Virus record (IMG/VR): IMGVR_UViG_3300031774_000067
Coordinates: 1 to 35,303 of that record
Strand: one strand, 5' to 3'
DNA from: a virus
Length of the DNA stretch: 35,303 nucleotides
Part shown: positions 24,375 through 29,855 of the stretch, piece after piece
Numbering within the stretch: the stretch's first letter is position 1
Layout: the number at the start of each line of letters is the position of its first letter
Notes under the pieces: model-generated
What the model saw: only the letters and a program-made list of their open reading frames with translations
Databases searched by the model: none
Told to the model about the DNA's origin: nothing
Position numbers and translations under genes: made by a program

Positions 24375-25508
24375 ATGAAAATAAGAAAAACAATGTTACC
24401 TGTACTAAGACCGTATGGGGGTAAAGAAGAAATAGAAGCATTAACTGAAGTTATTGAAAGTGGTTGGTGGGGTAAAGGCCCTAAAGTTGCAGAGTTCGAA
24501 AAGAAGTTTGCGGATTTAGTTGGAGCAAAATATGCAGTTGCAGTTACATCCAACTCACATGGACAAGATTTGGTTATGAAAGCTTTGGATATCAAAGATG
24601 GTGATGTAATCAATCCTACGATATCATTTATGGCAACGGCAATGATTCCATTATGGCAAGAAAACATAACTACAAATGTAGTTGATGTAGACCCATATAC
24701 AATGAATATGGATGTTGAGGATGTACGAAGAAGTATTACTCCAAATACAAAAGCAATTATTGCTGTAAATCAGGCAGGTGTACCAGCACCTATTGATGAA
24801 ATCAGAGAATTTTATGATGGATTGATAATTGAAGATTGTGCTCATAGTTGTTATACTGAAGGAGCAGGACTTAAAGGTGATATTGCAATCTGGTCGTTTC
24901 AAGCAGTTAAAACAATGCCTTGTGGGGATGGTGGTATGATTACATTGGATGATGAAGAACTATACAACAAACTAAAAGAGATGACTTGGTTCGGTGTATC
25001 ATCTACATATTCCAGAGTTGCAAAAGAAGATACAGTTACAGGTAAACCAGGTTACACTTGGGATTACGAAGTAGATAAGATTGGATACAAATGTTATATG
25101 ATTGATATAAATGCAGCAATCTGTTTGGAACAACTTAAAAAGTTACCACAAATATTAGATTGGAGAAGGCACGTTCAAAAAAGATATAACGAAGGGCTAT
25201 GTGAACACGTTGAAAGACCACCACATACTGAAACAGTACAATACTATTGCGCAAAAGTACCTTCCGAACATAGAGGTGATTTAATTGATTATCTTGCAAG
25301 TAAAAATGTACATACTTCTGTACACTTTAAACCATTACACAAATATGAGATAATTCAAAAACACTTAACTCATAAAGATAGAGAATGGCCAAATGCAGAA
25401 AAAGAGTGGGAACGATTAATATCACTACCTGTTCATCCAGCGATGACAGAAGAAGATATTGATTATGTAATCTATTGGGTAAATCAATACTTTAAAGAAA
25501 ATGGGTAA
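24375..25508 (+). CDS. DegT/DnrJ/EryC1/StrS-type sugar aminotransferase
   Basis: The product is 377 residues. This PLP enzyme puts an amino group on a keto-sugar nucleotide. It opens with PYGGKEEIEALTEVIESGWW and then GPKVAEFEKKFADLVGAKYA, the standard family beginning. AVTSNSHGQDLVMKAL binds phosphate, IIEDCAHSC (about 154-162) is the Asp that pairs with the PLP ring nitrogen, and SFQAVKTMPCGDGGM (about 174-188) carries the Schiff-base Lys. The C-terminal YWVNQYF helix is usual. It is full length. It follows dehydrogenase and MocA-like genes, which could make the keto-sugar. It overlaps the reductase gene by 8 bases. Confidence 0.93.
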   Translation: MKIRKTMLPVLRPYGGKEEIEALTEVIESGWWGKGPKVAEFEKKFADLVGAKYAVAVTSNSHGQDLVMKALDIKDGDVINPTISFMATAMIPLWQENITTNVVDVDPYTMNMDVEDVRRSITPNTKAIIAVNQAGVPAPIDEIREFYDGLIIEDCAHSCYTEGAGLKGDIAIWSFQAVKTMPCGDGGMITLDDEELYNKLKEMTWFGVSSTYSRVAKEDTVTGKPGYTWDYEVDKIGYKCYMIDINAAICLEQLKKLPQILDWRRHVQKRYNEGLCEHVERPPHTETVQYYCAKVPSEHRGDLIDYLASKNVHTSVHFKPLHKYEIIQKHLTHKDREWPNAEKEWERLISLPVHPAMTEEDIDYVIYWVNQYFKENG

Positions 25509-26217
25509 TCTAATATTAGGATATGGTTTATTAGGTAAAGAGATGGTAAAACAGACCGGCTGGGACTACAAATGTAGAAAAAACGGATTTGATTTACTAA
25601 CATCTAACTTAGAGGATGAGATAATCAACTACATTGATTTACCACATGAAGGTAGAGTTGGATATTCAACACCACCTGTAATAGTGAATTGTGTTGGTAA
25701 TACCGATACATACTCATCTGATAAGAAATCTCATTGGGATGTAAATTATGTTGGAGTATCTAAATTGGTAGATTTCTGTAATAAATATAATATAAAATTA
25801 GTTCACATATCAACTGATTATGTATATGCTAATTCTAAGAATGGTAGAAGTGAAGAAGATATACCTGTTCATAATGAGGATTGGTATTCATATACAAAAT
25901 TATTAGCAGATGGTTATATAGAACTAAAATCAAAAAATTATCTAATAATCAGACCAGGTCATAAACCTAATCCGTTTCCCTATGATAAAGCTTGGGTTAA
26001 TCAGTTAGGTAATTTTGATTATGTTGAAACTATTTGTAAACAAATGGTAGATTTGATTGATGAGGATATGAGTGGTGTTTATAATATAGGAACTGAGATG
26101 AAATCAATGTATGATTTGGCTGTAAAAACTAAACCAAATGTTAAAGAAGCATTTAAACCAAATCACATACCAACCGATGTTACTATGGATATTTCAAAAT
26201 TTAGGAAAATAAAATGA
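25501..26217 (+). CDS. RmlD-like NAD(P)-dependent sugar reductase/epimerase (SDR)
   Basis: The product is 238 residues. This extended SDR enzyme has a glycine-rich loop ILGYGLLGKEM (5-15), VVNCVGNTDT (about 60-69), WDVNYVGVSKLVDFC (about 80-94), the Ser/Thr of LVHISTDYVYA (about 101-111), and the catalytic YxxxK in YSYTKLLADGY (about 129-139). The N-terminal pattern and STDYV box are closest to RmlD (dTDP-4-dehydrorhamnose reductase). It is shorter than RmlD (about 290), with a small C-terminal substrate domain. Together with the aminotransferase it could complete an amino- or deoxy-sugar nucleotide. Confidence 0.85.
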   Translation: MGNLILGYGLLGKEMVKQTGWDYKCRKNGFDLLTSNLEDEIINYIDLPHEGRVGYSTPPVIVNCVGNTDTYSSDKKSHWDVNYVGVSKLVDFCNKYNIKLVHISTDYVYANSKNGRSEEDIPVHNEDWYSYTKLLADGYIELKSKNYLIIRPGHKPNPFPYDKAWVNQLGNFDYVETICKQMVDLIDEDMSGVYNIGTEMKSMYDLAVKTKPNVKEAFKPNHIPTDVTMDISKFRKIK

Positions 26218-27125
26218 AGATAGCATTTTTTACAGAGATGGAGTTTAAAGGAAAGATTGATAAGAATCATCCTAATATGAGAACTGAATTTGCATGGATG
26301 TGTTCATTAGATGCAACACATATGAATCTAATGTATCATAGCACTGAAAAATTTGATTTAGGAATTGCTATAACTCCGAAAAATAATCCAACTGCGGTAA
26401 ACATTGAACATTTAAAAACAATGTGTGATAAGGTGGGTGTAATGCAAGAGGGCCCATTTTGGTTGTTCCAAGATTATGATTTAGAAAAACAAATACATTA
26501 TTATAATAATCTAATAGAATCTGATATAATCTTTACTCATAATGAGCAAGACAGAAAATACTATAAAGGATTAACAAATCACAAAGATGTAAGAGTACTA
26601 CCATCTCTAATGATTTCAGAAGCAGTTGGTGAGTTACCAACTGAAGATAGAAGTGGTATTATGATTGGTGGTAATATGGTTAGTTGGTATGGTGGGTTTG
26701 ATTCATTTATGTTAGCTAACTCAGTTACAGATGAAATCTATCAACCAAAGATGGGTAGAGCTCTACCTAACGAACAACAATTGGGTATCAACCAATTACC
26801 ATATCTACAATGGAATGATTGGGTAAAAGAATTAAACAAACGTAAGATGGGAATTCATATGATGAGAACTCATGCCGCTGGTACATTTGCACTTAATTGT
26901 TCATATGTAGGTATTCCTTGTGTTGGATATGAAGAATTAGATACTCAAAGATTACTTCACCCACATCTATCAGTAGAAAATGGTGATTTAGAAAAAGCAA
27001 GAGAATTAGTAAAAAAGTTGTGGAATGATTTGGATTTTTACAAAGAAAATTGTATATTAACACAACAACTATATAAAGAAAAGTATAGTGAAAATAAATT
27101 TAAAGAAAGATTAAAGTTATGCTAA
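26214..27125 (+). CDS. Probable glycosyltransferase, GT-B-like
   Basis: The product is 303 residues. The N-terminal half is MKIAFFTEMEFKGKI with a later GVMQEGPFWLFQDY and SDIIFTHNEQDRKYYKGL. The latter is the 'host-cell or chain terminator' segment often seen when GT-B enzymes describe a marked position. The C-terminal half has GIHMMRTHAAGTFALNCSYV followed by GIPCVGYEELDTQRLLHP, which replaces the GT4 E-x7-E region with a weaker version. I call it a GT-B-like transferase on overall layout and on neighbours; direct motif support is moderate. It overlaps both neighbours (ATGA; 7 bases). A predicted promoter lies in its 3' end. Confidence 0.62.
   Translation: MKIAFFTEMEFKGKIDKNHPNMRTEFAWMCSLDATHMNLMYHSTEKFDLGIAITPKNNPTAVNIEHLKTMCDKVGVMQEGPFWLFQDYDLEKQIHYYNNLIESDIIFTHNEQDRKYYKGLTNHKDVRVLPSLMISEAVGELPTEDRSGIMIGGNMVSWYGGFDSFMLANSVTDEIYQPKMGRALPNEQQLGINQLPYLQWNDWVKELNKRKMGIHMMRTHAAGTFALNCSYVGIPCVGYEELDTQRLLHPHLSVENGDLEKARELVKKLWNDLDFYKENCILTQQLYKEKYSENKFKERLKLC
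27029..27060 (+). promoter_or_regulatory. Predicted internal promoter upstream of the 27119 gene
   Basis: TTTGG (TTTG 27029-27032), exactly 20 nt, then TATATTAA (27053-27060), preceded by TTG. The first bases after the -33 element (TTTGGATTTT) are the same as in the clamp promoter at 6020. It lies in the 3' end of the GT-B-like gene, 58 bases before the next ATG. Confidence 0.5.
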
Positions 27126-28327
27126 GTAAAAAAGATATAAGTTTCATTCAACCGAGTAGGAATAATCTAAAGTACCTAAAGTGGTCTTATGATTCTATCA
27201 GAAAGAACGGTGGGCCAGAACCAACCATATGTGTTGCCGATGATTTCAGTAACGATGGAACTTGGGAATGGTGTGAAGATATGATGGTAAAAGACCCAAA
27301 CTTCAAAGCAATCAGAAATGATGGGCCAACAAGATTAGGACATACAATTCTATATGATGAGTTAGTTGAGATAGCTGATACTCCGATTGTAGGAATCTAT
27401 CACGCAGATATGTATCTTATGCCAAAAGCATTGGATTTCGTACTAAAACATATCAAACCTATGAATGTGGTATCGTTGACAAGAATCGAACCACCACTAC
27501 ATCCTGATGGGCCTGAAAAGATGTTAGTAGATTTTGGAATCGAACCTGAAGAATTCAAAGAAGAAGAATTATTAAAGTGGTTTGAAAAGGTACAGATGAA
27601 TCAGGCAACTAAACAAACTGAAGGAATTTTTGCTCCCTGGTTCATCTTCAAAGAAGATTTTACATCAATCAATGGACATGACCCACTATTCGCTCCACAA
27701 TCAAAAGAAGATACAGATATTTTTAACAGATTCCAATTGAACGGATATAAGTTTATTCAGACTTGGGGTGGTTGCGTATATCATATGACTTGTAGAGGTA
27801 GTAGATTTGCAGATGGGGCTGAAAGAAATCCTAACGGTGAAGTGTTTATGAAGAACAGAGAAACAAATGAATGGCTAACACAAAATATCCGTTCAACTCG
27901 TAACTTCCTTAGAAAGTGGGGACACTATTGTAAACATGATTCATTGATGAAACCAATAATTCCACCAAAGTATAATATTCAGTTTAACATAGAGAATTGC
28001 AATGAAAAATTGTTAGAGATATTAGAACCCTGGTGTGATGTAATAGTTACTGATTTAGATGAAGATATTGTACAAAAATATATTAAAAAAGAACAGCCAG
28101 ATACTCAGTTTGATTTGAGTAAAAGAATCAATGTAGATGTGGATTCTGATATAGAAGTTAGTTTTGATGCAAATAAATTATCAGAAAATTCTTATAAATT
28201 AATAACCGAACTATCTACCATACTTGAGTCCTCTAATATTGAGGTTGGTGAGTTTGAAGTGGACATATATAGAGTGGTTGTGAATAGGGTAAAAACATAC
28301 GAACATAATTTAATTTACAGAAAGTAG
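27119..28327 (+). CDS. Family 2 glycosyltransferase with C-terminal extension
   Basis: The product is 402 residues. DISFIQPSRNNLKYLKWSYDS and TICVADDFSNDGTWEW (about 34-50) are GT2 strands with the uridine-binding DD. GIYHADMYLMPKAL (about 92-105) holds the metal site (AD instead of the common DxD). DPLFAPQSKEDTDIFNRF and then GGCVYHMTCRGS fit the late acceptor/catalytic loop. About 120 further residues have no recognised domain and contain many Asp and Glu residues. It closes the sugar island and has its own predicted promoter, so it may be expressed separately from the rest. Confidence 0.85.
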   Translation: MLSKKDISFIQPSRNNLKYLKWSYDSIRKNGGPEPTICVADDFSNDGTWEWCEDMMVKDPNFKAIRNDGPTRLGHTILYDELVEIADTPIVGIYHADMYLMPKALDFVLKHIKPMNVVSLTRIEPPLHPDGPEKMLVDFGIEPEEFKEEELLKWFEKVQMNQATKQTEGIFAPWFIFKEDFTSINGHDPLFAPQSKEDTDIFNRFQLNGYKFIQTWGGCVYHMTCRGSRFADGAERNPNGEVFMKNRETNEWLTQNIRSTRNFLRKWGHYCKHDSLMKPIIPPKYNIQFNIENCNEKLLEILEPWCDVIVTDLDEDIVQKYIKKEQPDTQFDLSKRINVDVDSDIEVSFDANKLSENSYKLITELSTILESSNIEVGEFEVDIYRVVVNRVKTYEHNLIYRK

Positions 28328-28343
28328 TATAGTTATATGTGTT

Positions 28344-28583
28344 ATGATGTATTATATTTTACTTCCAGATGACACCGATGAAGGTGTACAATATTCCACA
28401 AATGTATTGGGTGAATCCTCTTTTAAAAACTTTTGGGCAGAACAAGGTTTTGGAATTTTTGAAAGATTAGTAAATAAATATCCTGATACATTAGATGAAA
28501 TAAAAATCAAAGATGAAAAATCTAAAGAATATACTGTAGAAGAATTTTTAAATATAATAGAGAAACTTAATTTGATTAAATAG
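28344..28583 (+). CDS. Small conserved phage protein of unknown function
   Basis: The product is 79 residues. MMYYILLPDDTDEGVQYSTNVLGESSFKNFW begins with a strand and then a turn. Small proteins with a 'Y.LlP.D......NvLGE.SF..FW' pattern occur among T4-like phages, from memory. The remainder is an acidic helix pair (GIFERLVNKYPDTLDEI; EEFLNIIEKL). No catalytic motif is seen. Two ATG codons are adjacent (28344, 28347). It lies in the gap between the sugar island and the lysis region. Confidence 0.62.
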   Translation: MMYYILLPDDTDEGVQYSTNVLGESSFKNFWAEQGFGIFERLVNKYPDTLDEIKIKDEKSKEYTVEEFLNIIEKLNLIK

Positions 28584-28590
28584 GAGAAAG

Positions 28591-28809
28591 ATGAAAATTG
28601 ATTATGATGCCTATGAGGATTTAGACGAAATGTTCTCAGAAATGGAACACAGCGAAAATCAAAAACGAAATAAAATCAGAAATGCAAAACAAAAGAAAAA
28701 AAACTACAATGAAAGAAACCTTCAACAACCACAAGGGTTGCCTTCCAATTGGAGAGAGGGTGATAGTCATATCGGTAGACAAAAAAAAGCAAGAAACTAC
28801 AATAGTTGA
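28591..28809 (+). CDS. Small charged protein of unknown function
   Basis: The product is 72 residues. A Shine-Dalgarno-like AGGAGAAAG stands directly before the ATG, which supports it as a real gene. The first 20 residues are acidic (DYDAYEDLDEMFSEMEHSE), then strongly basic and polar (KRNKIRNAKQKKKNYNERN), with a Gln/Pro/Trp segment. It is probably disordered or nucleic-acid binding. From 28709 its 3' part shares 101 bases with another gene in a different frame. Confidence 0.6.
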   Translation: MKIDYDAYEDLDEMFSEMEHSENQKRNKIRNAKQKKKNYNERNLQQPQGLPSNWREGDSHIGRQKKARNYNS

Positions 28810-28855
28810 CCCGTTTGGTACAGAGTGGGTTATACCTTCTGAGTATGTTTCTTAA
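28709..28855 (+). CDS. Small beta-rich protein overlapping its neighbour out of frame
   Basis: The product is 48 residues, starting at an ATG inside the preceding gene after an A-rich run and ending 46 bases past its stop. CLPIGERVIVISVDKKKQETTIVDPFGTEWVIPSEYVS reads as a compact SH3-like barrel strand order with a Trp/Pro core, far more protein-like than a chance frame. The continuing open frame past the neighbour's stop and the good composition support it, but no strong ribosome site is seen. Function unknown. Confidence 0.55.
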   Translation: MKETFNNHKGCLPIGERVIVISVDKKKQETTIVDPFGTEWVIPSEYVS

Positions 28856-28892
28856 TCCTTCCTATATTTATAATAAACAAATGGAGTAAATT

Positions 28893-29774
28893 ATGTTGTT
28901 AAAAGTAGGTTCAAGAGGTAACGAAGTAAAATTGTTACAAGAATTCTTAGGAATTGGAGCAGATGGTATCTTTGGTAAAGGTACAGAGTTTGCAGTAAAA
29001 GAGTTTCAAAAATTAAACGGATTAACAGTTGATGGATTAGTAGGGCCTGGAACTTGGGATTGTATGGGATTAGCAACAACTGATGATTCAGAAAAAACAT
29101 ATACCACCGAAAACGGATTGGTAATCAATAGACACTTTTTACCGCCAGGTGAATATAAAAGTGGAATCACAAAAAAAGAATATTGTTTCTTACACCATAC
29201 GGCAGGATGGCAGAATCCTTACAGAACTGTAGACCATTGGGGTAGAGATAGTAGAGGTGCAGTAGCAACCGAATTCGTATTAGGTGGTCAATCAATCAAA
29301 GGAAATGATGATAAGTACGATGGTGTTATGGTTCAAGCCTTTCCTGAAGGACATTATGGATGGCATTTAGGAAAGAATGGTTCACAACATATGCATACAC
29401 ATTCTGTAGGTATCGAAGTAAATAACTTTGGATACTTAAAGAATGGTAAAACATATGCAGGAACTACGGCAGTTGAATCACAAATCGTAACATTAGATAA
29501 ACCATTCAGAGGATTCAAAGAATGGCACAGATATTCAGATAAACAAATCGAAGCACTTCGTTTATGGATACTTTACATAGCAGATAGAGATGGAATTGAT
29601 GTTAGAAAAGGTTTAGTAGAGGAAATTAAGAAAAAAGGTGCAGATGGATTTGAGTTCAACGAAGATGCTTATTATGGTAGAGTAAAAGGTATGTGGACAC
29701 ATACAAATACTAGAAAAGATAAGTTCGATATGTTCCCACAATCTGAGCTCTTGGATATGTTAGTGAGTTTATAG
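28893..29774 (+). CDS. Endolysin: peptidoglycan-binding domain + N-acetylmuramoyl-L-alanine amidase
   Basis: The product is 293 residues. Residues about 2-62 form a PG_binding_1 domain (KVGSRGNEVKLLQEFLG, DGIFGKGTEFAVKEFQ, DGLVGPGTW). The rest is an Amidase_2 (T7-lysozyme-like) domain: YCFLHHTAGWQNP (about 97-109, first zinc His), HWGRDSRGAVATEFVLGG (about 116-133), the conserved YGWHLGK (about 149-155), and HMHTHSVGIEVNNFG (about 165-179, second zinc His). It cleaves the bond between MurNAc and L-Ala. No signal peptide is seen, so it should depend on a holin; candidates lie at 34647 and 34917. A GGAG-containing leader (ATGGAGTAAATT) precedes the start. Confidence 0.93.
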   Translation: MLLKVGSRGNEVKLLQEFLGIGADGIFGKGTEFAVKEFQKLNGLTVDGLVGPGTWDCMGLATTDDSEKTYTTENGLVINRHFLPPGEYKSGITKKEYCFLHHTAGWQNPYRTVDHWGRDSRGAVATEFVLGGQSIKGNDDKYDGVMVQAFPEGHYGWHLGKNGSQHMHTHSVGIEVNNFGYLKNGKTYAGTTAVESQIVTLDKPFRGFKEWHRYSDKQIEALRLWILYIADRDGIDVRKGLVEEIKKKGADGFEFNEDAYYGRVKGMWTHTNTRKDKFDMFPQSELLDMLVSL

Positions 29775-29855
29775 AATCATTTTAGTATTTTTAATTATTT
29801 TTTTACTATTTATAGGAGAAAAAGTATAACCAAATAACATTTACGGAAATTTTCT

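Noticed and set aside
28865-29814. TATTTATA at 28865-28872 and 29807-29814, the reverse complement of the T4 late promoter core TATAAATA
   Set aside because: Orientation is wrong for the + strand genes that follow, and A/T-rich DNA gives such words by chance; no supporting late-promoter copy in the right direction was found upstream of genes.
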